Positions 21,782 to 35,890 of a DNA stretch of 64,000 bases are shown here, piece by piece (the stretch's first letter is position 1; the number at the start of each line of letters is the position of its first letter). The translations under genes and the position numbers were made by a program. Below the pieces are notes generated by a model. It was not told where the DNA came from. It saw only the letters and a program-made list of their open reading frames with translations, and searched no databases. The stretch comes from Malurus cyaneus samueli (lineage: Eukaryota; Chordata; Aves; Passeriformes; Maluridae): assembly GCA_009741485.1 (NCBI GenBank), contig CM019220.1:31006185-31070184 (forward strand). The letters run 5' to 3'.

Positions 21782-24700
21782 CATCCTTTCAGCTTCAATG
21801 CCTTTGTAACTGGGATTATCTCCTGAAAGCTTCTGAGCCAGTTCCTTTAGCCCTGAAGATCTCTAGCATTTTTAATACCCTCGTTTTGCCAGTGAAAGTA
21901 AAATTAAGGTTCCCATGGCACTCCCATGTCCTTTTTATCCAGCTTCTTCTCGATCCTTTCCCTAGGATCCCTAGTATTTTAATTTACTGAGAATGCAATG
22001 GTTGCACTCAATTAAACTACTGGCTTGGTTCATCCCTCAGTATCTTAGGCTGTGTTCAAGCTGTTACTGAATGCATAAAATATTATTCATTGAATTATTA
22101 CTGGTCATCTGTGGCATTTTAGTGCATTAAATGGTCTCTTCAGCTTCGACAGCAGTTGTTGTAGCAGGTTGAAAGAAATCTTTCCCATCAGATAGCACAA
22201 ATCCCTTCCTGATAAATGCAGTTTCTCACAGAATGCCAGCAATCTGTAATGATCCAGGGCCACACAGCAGAAAGGAGCTTAGCCACAAGTCTGTGACAGA
22301 GGTTTGAAAAGACATGCCACCAACTTTTGCTCTGAAATCATAAATCTTTTTGAACTGGCCTATCACTTCTTATTTCTTTTTTTTTTCACGTGGTCTTGAC
22401 AAATAGAGAAGCACAGGTCTGACTCTACTGCATGACCATGCCAAGCTCTTTGGGAGATCTCATTATTGAGAGAGTTAATTTCCTACCTACTTTAAATACC
22501 CTTTCTAATTGATCCCTTTTAAAATATGTGGTAGATAGTCACCAGATGACACAGATCTTCAAGAGGTCAACGCATATAAATGAGTTTTAGGAAATAAGCT
22601 CAAAAAAAGGCACCTATAAGGCCTGGATAACATCTGTATGTTCACTGCTCCCTATTCCTCCCAGAAAGTCTCTTCTGCCCATGTGTAGCAGCCCCCTCTT
22701 TCCCACTTTTATCTCCAAAACTCTCCAGGCACCTCAGTGCACATTCCAGATCCCTGGTGGGACAGGAGCTGACAGCTGGAAATGTCTGAAGTGCTTTCAG
22801 CTCGGTGGAAATGAAGTGTGAAAACATGAACTGATTTTCTGTATTCCACACGAAGAATATTAGCAACTCACCAGTTATTCCTGCAGCGTGTTTTCCATTA
22901 CAGAGCATTAAGTGGCTGAAAATTACAAATGCTGTTAACTGCTGAAACCATCTCATGAGATTTAAAATATTGTTGATTCTAAACAGAATTCTTCATTCTT
23001 AGGAGGAGCATCTACAGTCCCATTAATATCTCACTGTGGCCATCATTAACAGCTTTTCAGTGCCCGTTTGGAGTGTGTGTGTTTTGTCTATTAGAAAAAA
23101 TCTGGAAGATCCCTGTTACTCTAGAATTAGTCTCTAGAGGACCCCAAATGCAAGATGGCCAAGCTCAGATTAGATAAACTATCTCAGCTTGGACTCCTTT
23201 GACACCTTCAACAGTATTACTGAAACCTGAACAGGAGAACTGTGTAAATTCAGTTTAGGTGTGATCCTAATAAACCTTCCAAACAGTTTTACAGATTCTA
23301 CTAATTTTGAGCTGTTGTAGAATTAATGGAAGATCAATTTATCTGTCTTTGCACTAACACAGTTCTGTAATAAAACCTGATCTGTGTTGCTTAAACTTCA
23401 TTATGTAATCCTTATGTTGTAAATTGATACCTTGAGAAGCCAGGAGCTCATACTTGCCTTTCAAGTAGGTCTGTTTACCTCTGTCAGGTGCTCATAAACA
23501 GCCACAAACTTTTCATTTGTGTTGAGTGCCCTCTGAAAGAGTAAAAAAAAAAAGAAAACGGATTTTTTTTTTTATTCTGAAGGAATAAGCAGTAAGATTA
23601 TTGCTTTAAAAATGGTCTTTGGGTTAGTTTAGCTATTTAAAAATTGAGTACCTACTTTAATATTTTATCAAATATTATAATAAAGAACTCCAATATTAGC
23701 ATTAATATAGAGTTCACTCTTCTGAAACCTTCTTGGAACATATTTGACACAAGGTACAGTAACTTTACTGGACTTTAACCCCCAGACTTTTAGCAAGCTG
23801 TGTGACTTAGTCCTTGAGCACTGTGAGTGTGTTCTTTTGTAAAGCAATCTGGTTTAGATATATTGTCAACATTTATATAAACGTGTTAGTGGAGATAAGG
23901 GACATTATTGATGATAAAGGGTTTTTGTTATATTGCTCAGTAGAATTACTTGAGGCTGCCTTTGAAAAGATGCAGCTTTAGAGCCTTTCTGTGACTCTCT
24001 CCTGACAAAAAGGGCCACGATGACAAAGCAGGAAAAAAAAAGATCAAAATATCACCCAAGATTAGAAGATCTGTATTAAAATTAGTCAGAGTTCTCCCCA
24101 AGTAAAGCATGTAATGGCACATCTGGAGAGTGCAGAGGGTTTCAGACACTGTCTGATGGTGTCTGGAATGGTCTGATTGATGCTCCTCACAGACACCATG
24201 TCGAGGGTTGTGAAAGAAGTAATTGCAGAGTTTCTATTTGTCACAATATTCCTCGATGGCATTTCTGATGTTGGTGATTTGTCACGGGGGTTCATTGTCT
24301 TGCTGGATGTCAGGCACGATGGAGATGGCAGAGAGCTGATGATTTGCTTTCAGAATGTCAGTGTCAGGAGGGTGGGAAGGGATCTGGGATGGATATTGGG
24401 ACTGGGAAGGGGCAGCATGAGCAGGGCTCTGGAGAAATGGGAGGTTCAGCAAAGAATCATCGGGTGCTGGCTCCTTTTTGTAACTCCTGTAACTACAGCA
24501 CCCCTATTCACACTCCCATTGTCCCCTGGGATGCCATCTCACTCGAGGATGATGCTCTTTCCACCTAAATAATACACATTATGAGCCTGCTCAGTGGGGA
24601 CAATAACATTTTCTTCCTCTCTTTGTACATCTTATTTTTTGTTAAAAATCCCTTAAGACAAATTCTTACTGCACAAGGATGTATTGCCTGTTATAGAGGG

Positions 24701-27700
24701 AGCTCAGCCTTGATAGGGAGGCATTTTAACCTTCATGGAGGTAAAGATTAATTTATAAAAATAATGATAAATCATATTTCTTTCTTTTGTATGGATTCAA
24801 CACAAGGAAAAAAAAAAAGAAGAATCTACAGAACTGGAAGCAAAATCATGGCATTTCTCAGAAACTGTTCTGTTAGGTCTATTTTATTGTTATTCTTGAG
24901 CAGAGCATGCATAAATAAATGACAGGAAGCGTCAGTGATCTGCTCTGGAGAAAGACAACTCTGCCTGCTGTCGTATCAGAGCATGGAAAAACAACCTGGA
25001 GATTAGACATGTCATTGATGGCAAGGTCCAGGCAGGAGCTGCTACAATCACTCTGGGAAAGAAAACAAACCAACACAAATGGGCACAGCAGACAGAGCTG
25101 ACTGTCAGCACACATCTCAGTAAAGTGCCTGTGCAGGCTCAGGGAGTGTAAATAAATGGGCAGAAAGCAAAATAATGCAATGGCAAAAATAAACACGGTA
25201 GAAAAAGTTCGTGTTGTAAGTTGAAGAGCATTTTGGCAGCTTGCTGCAATAATTGGAGGCTGCCATAACGTGGCCAGTGGATGAGCTAAGGTGTGATTAA
25301 ATCACTATTTTGAGCTGATCCAGTTCTTTCTGACCATAAAAATACAGAATACTGAGGATCAGACCTGAGATGAGGTCCTTACTCTCTGGAAGATTTTGGT
25401 ACACAATATATCACATACATTGCTTTTTTCCTTGCTGATAGATGTTTTTATTCTCAGGTTGCACACTGGTCTTTGGGGGAGACTTCACAGCCCAAGTTCT
25501 GTGGCTTTCCACCTTCACAGAAAGGCAGCAAGGCTGAGCCAGGAGTTCAGAGGGGGGATCCCAGCCTGATCTGTGGGTGCATCTGCAGTGGTTGATCTCA
25601 GTGTTTATTTCACTCTTTTAAGTGAAACAGGGCACTGTGGGGAGCTGGGTATAAGATAAATTGCTAAGCTGATTTCCCGGGAGGGCTGAGACCCCTCTGG
25701 GTCCCAGCCATATGCACCAGGACCTCCACTCATCCTCCCTGAGGGATGCTCTGCCTGCAGCCCCTCTGAACCTCATGGTTGATAAAAATACCAGGGGACA
25801 TGGGGAGGCAGGCAGATGTGGAGAGGAGAAAGTGAAGGGAAGATTGATAAGTTGTGAAAAAGACAACGAGGATTTGGAGAGAAGCTTCTGAGATAAGAAA
25901 TGAGATGGGAAAGGAGAGCAAAGCAAGCTGAACAACACTGCAGAGACAAAATAAAAAGTTCAGAATGTGGTAAAGCCAGAGAAAAACAAGAGAAGCACAG
26001 ACAGGAGGAAATTTGTGAGTCAGGAGTGAGCCATGGTCTGCTCCAGGCAGGTAAAGGCAAGAGGAAATGCTTGAGGGGAAAATACCACGATGACAAGAGT
26101 GAGTAGGATGTGCTGAGCAAGGGTGTTCCAAGAGCTGCATTATTCCATTGCTAAATGTGTCTTTCCAGAGTAAAGGAAATACTTCTTGTCAAATCCATTC
26201 TGTGATCAGCTCTTAAATTGTACAGAAATATAAATGGTTGCTTGTACCAGAAAAGGCAGGGTGACACTTTAAAAACATTATGGGCTATTTCTTTCTGTGG
26301 TCCACACAGCTCAAAGTAATAATTTCTGAAAAAGATACCTTTAAGTTATTCATTGGGAAGCTGAATACTGATATTATGTGTGCTATTCTGCTGTTTTCTG
26401 TTTCAGGAAGTATGGCCAGACTTTTCCATTGGGTAGAGGAGTATATAAGGTCAATTCTCTTTTTATGACAGTTCTGTGTAGAACCTTCTCTAGAGACTTT
26501 CTCAAAAAGGCACAAGCCCTGCAGTGCCTTGAATGTTCCCCATGGACCTGTGACACTCACTGGGGTTATGTTCACGCTCACTTAATTCAAAACAAATCTC
26601 TCAAAAGGAGTTTCGCTGACAAAATCAGTGCTTATAGTTGTTTTTATCAAAATATTTATTTATTTATTTTCAAAGCTGAGTCTTTAAGGAGACATTAAAT
26701 ACTTGCAGGCAACAGCAAATACCAACTCTGAGCTTTCCTCCTGTCTCAGAGATAATTAACTCAGGAAGAAAGGTGAAATCTTTTCATGTGTGTTCATGTT
26801 GCAGCTCCTCATTATTCCAGACTCTCCACATGCCCTGAATTGCCAGATGTCTTTGTCCAAATGCAGCCCTGAGTTTCATAACAGGCAGATAGAAGTAGTT
26901 AATGATGTCACTATAATGGATCATTATTTTTTAGTGCCAAGCTCCCAGTAATTTTACATTTCCTGTCTTTCACACCTGTAATCTATAAGAAAAAAAAATA
27001 TTTTGGACTTTCCTAGAGGGTGAGGGGAAATTTCATGCCAGGCTGTCACGTACTGCAGCACCATCTAACCAGACAGTGATAAAACTGAGTTGTCTTATCT
27101 ATAAATCACAATGAAGCTTGACACAATTCACCCGTGCCTTCAAGTCCTTAACAGTGGTTAGATTTTCCTATTAGAAACAAACCCAAAATGTTTTTATCAG
27201 AAACATCTGTGGTCTGGGAGAAGTTATAATAGCATCTGAGCCTTTCCTTACAACAGCAGAAATAAAATGAGAACTGGGGGTTGTGTGGGGATGTGGGTTT
27301 CTGATGGAGCAGCTTCCCATCCTCGTGGTTGGACAGACTTCCTGCAAATCCTGGGACCCCTTTGTGTGCCAGGGTGTTTTCCCAAGAGATGAGGGCAGAC
27401 TGAAGGAAGAGCCACCCACAAAACCAGACAAGAACAACCCCAGGGTAAAATGAGGGAACGCTTCCTCGAGAGCTGGGTTCAGAATGGCCACGTGGCCAGA
27501 AAATGCCCATGGATTTGTGTTTTCAGCAATGAAAGCTGGAGATTTTGACAGCAGCTTGCCTCAGACATCTATGCAACTCTTTATTGCTGAGCACATTGTA
27601 ATTTATTGGCAGAATTTCTGCTGTGCAGCCTGTTCTCCATGCTCTTCTCCTTTATGCTCACTTGTTGCTCTCCTCCTGGCTGTATCCCTGCTTTAAATAC

Positions 27701-30700
27701 ACAATAAGGAGTGTGTGTTCCTCCCCTGGGCACCTCCTGATGTCTCCCAGGCCTGGATGAGGACTGACAGCAGTACTGACCATAAAAAGGGAGAGATTAT
27801 TACCCAGGAAAGGGTGGATAACTCTGAAGATCATTCCACTGAGGAGAGATTAAAAGCTGCAGTGCAGGAGATTTTTGCTGTGAGTCTTTGCCATGAGCAG
27901 GGAAGATATGCTCCTATTTGCCAAGTGAAAGATGTGCTGACTGGTAGTTTGTTCTGTCAGTTAATTATTTTTTCAGAGGTTAAACACTCTCTAGTCTTAG
28001 CATAGCATATTCTTGCAAGATTATTTCTCTATTTTCCTGAAGCACAACCCCCCATGTTCATAAAAAGTGTCTCTGTTTGTTTGGTAATTGACTGTATTTC
28101 ATCTTGAACAGTGATATATTGATTTTCATGTGAAGTGAGCTTTCAGATTGCCATTTAGAAAGATGAGTTTTGGCAAGGCTCCATCAGATTTCTTGCATTA
28201 TTGCTTATCCTTCAGCTGGGAGAGCAGTCAGCTTTATTCCTGAGTACAGGCTGCCTGAATCATCTCATCCAACCCCAATTCCTTTATTCCATTTCCTTTT
28301 GGTGTGGTCTAAAGTAACATTGCACTGACTCATGGTGGAGAGCTTACCAATATTCCCAATCTCTCATTTGAGTTTTTTTTTTTCCTAGAAGCTATATCTA
28401 CAGGCTTTACCAGCTGCAGAAATATTGCATGTATTGCAATATTTATTTTATATCACACTGGAGTCTGTGGATGACACTGCATCTTTAGAGTTTCTGCTTT
28501 CCTGGAGAGAATACATTCATTTTCCAACCATGGCCAGGGTAAAAAAAATTATATAAGATATCAGGATAACGTTCCTGTGATGTTTGTGTTGTTTCTATTA
28601 CTACCAGTTCATTAATGAGAAGTATAGAGCATCTTTTCTGGAGCTTGTGTTGTAGGATAGCAACCAGCAAACTCTCAGTTAAATATTCATGTTAAATGAT
28701 GCTTCTAATCATAAACACTTCTCTGGATTTCTTTTTAGCTCCCATGAAGTATACATTGATTTTAGACAGACCAATAACAATAGACAGTCTATGTCTTACA
28801 TTAGATTGTGCTTCTGCCCATTAAAAAAAATAAAAATTGTGTACAGCTAAAATTTATTGCCCTGGGTGAACAGTGGGAGTTCAGGGTGAGTGAATACTCC
28901 TAGTCGTGTTTTCTATTATTGCTCTGGAAAAAGTGGCATGATTGCTGTCCAGTACAGACAAAAATTTAAATAGTTTATACCATCTCACCAGATAAACAAA
29001 TAGCTTGGCTGTCGTATGACACAGACAACAGCAAGCAAGACAGAGTCCCTTGGAGAAAAGGGTGGAAAAAAGAAAGCAAAGATTACAGAAAATGAGCAAG
29101 TCATGGACCAGTGTCTGTTCATGGCAGAGATTAGTAATTTCACTGACATATGGCAGACTGAAAGAGAAAAAATAGGAAAGTTAAGAGATGCATGCAGAGT
29201 CATCTTTTGTTTATCCCAAAAAAAAACCAATTTCAGCTCCTAATTACTGATGGTATTCAAGCTCCAGATAAAGGTCAGACTGAGAAAAGTGTTATAACAT
29301 GCACTGATTTCAGATGGAAGCACGATAAAGGGCATTACCAAGAAGAAACAACAAATAAATTCTTGCAAAAATAAAGTAAAATTTTGAGTTTGTATTAGGA
29401 AATGTTTAACAGAGCAAAATATCTAATTCAGAATGGAAGAATCTACACAGAGTCAAAGCTAGTAACTCAATTGCAGTGATTTGTGCAGGCAAGGGATGTG
29501 GGTGGGATGGCAGAAACATCCCTTAAGAAAATCATTCTCAGGCTTGTCCCCTTGCCCAGTGAAGGAGACAGAAAACAGAATATTAGGCAAGAAAATAAAA
29601 GTAATGAGAAAAGATATCTTTACAGAAGGAGTGGGCCAAGAAATTTTCCTGGGCAGGATCTGGACAGCTCACCCTTGTCTGAGAGGGAGAATGTCTCCCA
29701 GCATGAAGCATTAGCTGGACACTGCCAGCAGTGGGGCTCCTCAGCAGCAGCAGTGGGAAACATTTTCCATAGGAAACATTTCAGTGAATTCCCAAATATC
29801 CTCAGGACCACAGCCAGCTGAACGTGTAAATAAGGCTGATTTCTCAATGACTTTGCAAGACACTTGTTCAAAAGATACAAACGAGCCCTGACACGAGCAC
29901 AGGACTGGAGCAAAGTGCTGCATGTCCCACACTGTGCCCAAAATGCATTCCTGGGTTTTGGCACCTTTTCCCCCCGCTGAGAGTTAGAAAGAGCTGCTTG
30001 TTATCGAGCCTAGCACTGAATGTGCCGTGTATTAAATTGTGCAAATGGTTTTCACATCTTTTTTTCCTGCCAGTCACAGACCAGACTATGTGCCCCATAA
30101 ATTCACAGGCTGTCAGGCAATGCCAGTGAATGACTGATACATTACTACAATTGCATGAATCTGGTTAAAAAATGCAGATGAAGACCACTTGCAGAAGATG
30201 TGAAGGGAAAGAATGTCCTCTCTTAGGAAGGCAATAAAAGTGATGAAAAGTTGTTCCAGAAAAGAAACAGTCAGGAATGTGAAGGTCTGGTGTCAAAAGG
30301 AAAATTAAAAAGTGGCAATATGGGCGGTGGTTGTTTAATAAATAAAAGAATGTGTGGCACAAAAAGATAAAATAGTCTCATCAGAGCCACACAACAAGCT
30401 GGTAGGAGCTGTAGGAAAAGGTTGAGCAGACCAAATCCCAGACTTCATTCCTGTGCGTTCTCCAGGGATTCAAGCTGTGAATGGGTAGGATTTGAGGGAG
30501 GATTGCCATTTCTTGTGGATCAAGGGGTGTTTTGAGAAGTGCTTTGACAGTACTTTAAGAACAGTGTACAATCCATGCAGGCCTGACTTGTGTCATCTAC
30601 CAAATGCATTTTGCTTTGATAGCACCATAATTGTTCAGTGCTTGGGGCAAGGACTATCGTGGTACTGCTACAGAGCAAATAAATCATGGAAATTATGTCT

Positions 30701-31433
30701 GTGCTCCTTATTCTGTACATTCTAAGTATGTTTTGCCTCCAGTCCCTAATTTTGGCAGATACCTTTGCTATTATTTTAAATTGATTACTTTGGGGATTTG
30801 GCAGTGATTTGAAATGGTCAACAATTGTGAATACCTTTTCAGTGAAAAATTACATTTTGGAACTTAATTAGCATCACGGTGCAGTACATGTTTAAATTAA
30901 CACCTACATACTCAAAGCTGTGTCTTTTGGAGGGATTTCTGTGAAACTAGATCTGAAATTGGAATAAATGACTGAAAGGACAACTAAAATCATTGCTAGG
31001 TTTTCTTGCAGAGGTTCCTCTGACATATATCTGGGCTGTATCCTAAATAGCTGCTTTCAGTGTCATTGGAAAGGATGTGAAAATTGTAAAATACCTGTAT
31101 TTTACTTGTTGTCTGGGTTTGTTTTTGTTTTTTTTGGTTTGTTTGGTTTGTTTTTTTTTTTAAGGGAGGAGATCAATGTTTTGCTTTTGGTTTCAGCCAC
31201 ACCTGCTTGAGTGATGCTGCTAAGGGCAAATACCTGAGCAAAGCTGCCTGTGTTGAGGTAGCAACCAAATAATTCCTACCTGGGTTAAAAATATATTTAC
31301 CAGTTCAAGCCAACTGAGCAGTAGAGTAATTCTAGTTGGTAAATTCTTTTCAGTATGTGTAGTACAATGTTTAGGCCAGAAATAGTCTCTGCTTTAGCCA
31401 CCTGGCACAAATCACAACCCTATTTATTGATTA

Positions 31434-31660
31434 AGTCATACTGGATTCCAGAGCATGATGGTAATATAAATGTTTATCAGTTTAATTTATATCAGCATTG
31501 ATTTAGACCATGGTGGTAACTTGACTATTGTACAAATTCATTTATGAAGTCAGTACTGATTTAGAGCAATGTGGCAATCTCCAAAACCTGTAAATGTCCA
31601 ATTATTTAATATTTATATCCACAGCCTAAAATGAAGTCAGTTTTGCATCTTCCAAACTTG
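31434..31660 (+). repeat. Degenerate tandem repeat, about 57-bp unit, three to four copies
   Basis: Related segments recur at about 55-58-bp spacing. GAGCATGATGGTAAT near 31451, GACCATGGTGGTAAC near 31506 and GAGCAATGTGGCAAT near 31564 are each preceded by a TCA(G)NACTG/ATTGATT motif. A fourth partial copy starts at 31631 (ATGAAGTCAG) with a deletion. Heavy divergence indicates an old array. It has no coding potential. Confidence 0.6.
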
Positions 31661-34600
31661 TGAAATACGGATTTCTCTCACACATAGGTTGTATGAATCA
31701 AATTTAACCCTGAGAAAAACTTTTTGATGATGTGATTAAAAACCTCTTCAAAATCCTGGTTCTGCAGGGTAAGGGCTGACCCAAGCCTGGCTGCAGAGAT
31801 AGAAATGGCAATGCTGGAACAATAATTCTTGCTCATTTTCCAGCCCATGGATGCAGCAGGGAGCTGAAGAGCTGGTTTGAATGCTGCCTCCCCAATAAGA
31901 TGAGCTGCTTTTGAAACCTGTGAATCTCCCATTAAGAGAATTCTTCCAGCTGATGTCTTGTACAGGATTCACATTGTTAGGATCACACTGATATTCTGAT
32001 CCCCCTGCAGTATGCAAAACTGAGCGTGGACTAAACCAGCCTCCAATCTTTATCTTTGCTGTCAAATTGTCTTCCCCAGACAGGCAGAGCTCTGCTCTCT
32101 GCCCCTTTCAGTACGTTTACCAGCTTGAGTCTTTCGTTCAAAACATTTTGTTCCAGGCACTTTAGGACTCCTTTTAGGGGTGATTGTATTTCATCCACCT
32201 TTTTCCCTTCTTAAGCAAGATTATACATTCATCAGTGAGTCTATTTTTATTTCAAGTTCATTCTGTCAGAGATTGAGCTATCTGAGGGCAAGCTTTTTTT
32301 TAGAAATTATAGGCTATCAGCTGCATGGAACAGAGACTTAAGTGATGCCTCTGCAATCTCCTTTCCCAGCCAGTCTTGGAGATGATGGCAGACGGAGCTA
32401 TTATCTATGTTATAACTGACTTGGAGGAATAAAGGAAAATGCAGATGTTGTCTCGTTGGCAATTTTATGGGCAAGCTGAGTGCAGGCACTAAGAGAGAAT
32501 GGAAATGTGACAAACAAAAAGTTTTTAGAGCTTTGCAATGGAAACATTTCCATGTCTGCCTTTTGGCCTTTCCTTGAAGGATCTCTTCCTAATTCCAGAG
32601 GAGCCCTTCCCTCTGAGCCCTGCAGTCATCAGCACTGAGGACAGCGCTTGACCAGGACCTGGCTTTGCAGATATCAATAAGTGCACTAACAAGTGAAGGA
32701 GAAACATTTCCAGGAACATATGGGGGATGAGATGGGACAGTCTGGCTGCTCTCTCTTTCCTCCCGAGTGTTTCATCAGTTGCAGCCGATTCTCTCATTAT
32801 AAAGGACAGCAAACCGTGGCAGCAATGCCCTCTCAGCTGGTGTATTAATGTTCTTCCTGCCACTCATCCCAGAGTGGTATTTAATACATGCACTTGCAGT
32901 TCTGCAGTAAGAGAAGGTGGCATGATGGAAGGGAATAATTTTTTTTTCATTTTTCAGTGAGCAGATTGTACGGCTGAGGTCACTTTCAGCTACTCATACT
33001 TACATTTGGTAACATTGCCATCTGATAACACTTTGCTTGTTAAAAAAGAGGTCTAGGAAAACACGTCTGTTCCTATGAAGTGTATTTTAATTTTTGTGGC
33101 TACTGCTATTTTCAGTTTTCTCAATATTTTTTAAGAACTGTATTAATTCCTTGGGAGGAAAAAAAAATTGCTTGAGGAAAAACTGCCTCTTCTTTGTAGT
33201 TGGTTCTTCCTCAGCACTACTGGGTTAGATAGTCCATCAATTACAAATAATTTGCCATCTGCATATCTGTATCTGCAGATTCTGAGCCCCACTTTGAATC
33301 GACTCATTTGGGGTTTTAGAAAATAATCAACTTCTCAGCAGTTCTTAGAAGAAGTTATTATTTCTATCTCTTTATAGTGAATTTGCATTAGATAAAAAGT
33401 GAGTGATATGAGTCAGTATAGTATCTGCCTCTTCATGTTTGTAAGAAGGATTTTTTTTAGAATTTTGTTAGAGCAGAGCAAACTGAATGCAAAGTGAAAA
33501 CTTGAACTGTCCCAGGCTCTGAGCACAAGAGAAGCAATATTCCCTTACCTTCAATGAAAAACAAATACACACCACAACCAAACATGTTTTGACCAGCAAA
33601 GAACTTTCCTGCAGTCTGGATTAGCAGAATGTAATTTCAGAAATTATTGGACTCTAGTTCCTTAACTTTTTTTAATTAAATCTCTGTAGCACTTATGTTA
33701 AGGATTAACATGGGACTGGAAGTGATGCACAACCCCAAATCCTGAGTGCTCTCGTGTATGTCAGAGATTTGTGTTTAACCACTGCTGATATTTAGAAAAG
33801 GGTAAGATTAATCAACCTGCATTCCATGGCAATGCCCTTTTGCTCTGCTATTATTGTTTGTTTATTAAAAAAAAATACCCAAGCCCTGCCAATTATTTCA
33901 CAGAAATATAAAATATCCATGAATTGCCCATACATTTTCTTACAGAAAATGAAAAACGCTGTAGTTACAGCACACATCTCCAGGCACTGGAGTGCTGTAC
34001 TCATGTGGATGTGATTGGATTTACTGTCCTGGTTCAATAACAGTCCATTTCTGATGTTCACAAATTGACTCAGTTTGTCATGCTTTGAATGGCCACAGAG
34101 AAGTGCAAATCCTGCACCCTTCTGAGTTGTCAGGGATCTTTCCTGTCTGATGTGATTTCACGACAGATGAAGCAGAAAGTATGGCTTTGGGACATCTGAG
34201 ATTTTGAGTCATAGACTGGTCATTTAACTCCCTTATTTTATGAAATACTAAAAAAAATTAAATATTATCTAATAGGAAGATATTACCTTACAGTTGCTCA
34301 AAAATAGAATTTATTTTAGGATGATTTTTAAGCAGCTAATTATTAAAATTGTTCTTTTTGGCATAAAAAATGTTCAAATTAATATTTTTAGTCACCGAGA
34401 CTGACAAGTAAAAACTAAATTGTTGAGTAGAATTTCAGTAAGTTTTGCAAAAGAAGCAAGAATTAAGCAAATATTTGTTATTGACCCATCCATTGTCTGT
34501 GAGGATAGGATCCCAAATATAAGTAGGATTTCTAGTGACACAAATGCTGTCTGCCACTAGAACTATACAAAGTAAATTTCAACAAACCTTAACCATTTTT

Positions 34601-35429
34601 TTCTAAATTTCATTAGATCACACTGTTAATACCTCTCACAGAAGTAATTCTTCTCACCAAGGCTTTGTATCAAACAGAACACTCTCCCCAACCTGATTAA
34701 TTTTTTGTCAAGATTTTTCTTTCCCTGTCCTACTTAACTATTCAAAAATCAGAGACTTAAGAAGTGGGTGTATTTAAAGAAAAATATTTACAGCGACTTT
34801 TCAGCTTAAGCAAGTTTAACCTAAACTAACATGCCCAACTTGTGAAGTGCATGCACTTTATCTGCATCCTCAAACAGACCCGTGCTGCTGTAACTGCTCC
34901 CCTTTTGTGGAGAAGCAACAAAAAACCCTTGAGATAAGAAGTAAATTCCTGGAGGAAAAGTGACTTTGCTCTGCAGCCTTTCTGCTGTCTGACACACACC
35001 AAAAGAGTAATGACTTTTCTGTTGTTCCATGAAAATCTGACTGTGACGCGTTAATGGCCTTCATTAGATGTGTCACCCACCATCCCCCAGCCCCATCACC
35101 GCGTTTATTGTCCTCCTCTCCCACAGAGATGTTTCATCACTCCTCTAACGATGTGAAGGGAGGCACGATCCTTCAGAGCAGCCCCGACACGTCTGCAGAG
35201 AGATGATGAAATGTCCTGTCATCACACGGGTCCTGTGCAGCCACCTCAGCCGCTGCTCTTCCCAGTTCCCTCAAATCGCTCCGTGTCCTGTGGTAACGCA
35301 CCAGAAGTGTCTGTGAAACCCTACAGTGCTGCTTGGATTATGCTGCTTGGTTAAAAATGTACAATCATTTACACCTGATCGAAACTTTAAAGGCTTTGAG
35401 CCCAACCATTAATCCAGCACCGCCACCCC

Positions 35430-35688
35430 TCCACTAAACCTGTCCCCAAGTGCCACATCTGCTGTCCTTTAAATGCCTCCAGGGATGGTGACTCCACCAC
35501 TGCCCTGGCAGCCCCTTCCCATATGGGACAGCTCTGGTCCTGCTGGCCACACTATTTTTGATAAGCCACGATGCCACTGGCCTCCTTGGCCCCCTGGGCA
35601 GATGTGGGCACAGCTGTCCAGCAGCACTGCAGGGTCTCTGTCCACCGCAATGCTTTCCAGCCACTCTGCCCCGGTCTGTAACACTTTA
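35430..35688 (-). pseudogene. CR1 ORF2 C-terminal region, decayed
   Basis: The minus strand reads GAEWLES, then VLLDSCAHICPGGQG, then in another frame NSVASRTR followed by HHPWRHLKD. These correspond to the region after the RT palm in CR1 ORF2. At least one frameshift separates the two matching frames, and no full-length frame remains. The right edge is the LTR insertion site at 35689-35693. Confidence 0.7.
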
Positions 35689-35774
35689 CCTTGTGTCACA
35701 ATCCGCTTAATTCAAGCAGAAGTCGTGATGGTTTGTTATCTGAATGTCAGAGTGCAAAAGAAAAGTGGAGCAAG

Positions 35775-35801
35775 TATATTATATATATATATATATATAT
35801 T
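35775..35801. repeat. (TA)n microsatellite inside the LTR
   Basis: About 12 TA dinucleotides lie within the LTR insertion, close to its reversed polyadenylation signal. It is probably a later expansion of LTR sequence. Confidence 0.85.
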
Positions 35802-35836
35802 TACAAATCATGAACAATTTTATTGGATTTTTGTGA

Positions 35837-35890
35837 TAGAAGAGGGTGAGAGACAGAGAAAGTAAGAGAAAGTGAGAGAGAGAGAGAGAG
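35837..35890. repeat. GA-rich simple repeat inside the LTR
   Basis: The purine-rich stretch (GAGAGACAGAGAAAG...) ends in a pure GA run. It lies inside the LTR insertion. Confidence 0.8.

Larger units (their letters stand above)
18491..35370. other. Long AT-rich stretch without a supported gene
   Basis: No convincing exon, RNA gene or intact transposon was found on either strand. It holds a palindrome at 21755-21781 and a decayed tandem repeat at 31434-31660. A few acceptor-like sites precede short open stretches (for example near 25460 and 28740), but two frames are open at each, so they do not separate from chance. A GC-richer patch at 35040-35300 includes a weak exon candidate treated as a finding. 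Confidence 0.5.

Noticed and set aside
22876..22919. Minus-strand 44-nt exon candidate with donor GTGAGT
   Set aside because: Two of three frames contain stops, no neighbouring minus-strand exon candidate exists, and the peptide is uninformative.
24086..24572. Opposed ORFs of 131 codons (+) and 69 codons (-)
   Set aside because: They look somewhat protein-like, but neither has recognisable content, and mutual overlap on opposite strands is common by chance.
26407..26449. Exon-like KYGQTFPLGRGVYK after an excellent acceptor
   Set aside because: The donor (GTCAAT) is poor, the segment is short, and it lies beyond the proposed terminal exon at 15574. It is not distinguishable from chance.
28739..28850. 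Strong acceptor followed by open frames
   Set aside because: Two different frames are open and both end without a credible donor. This was used as a reminder that such coincidences are frequent here.
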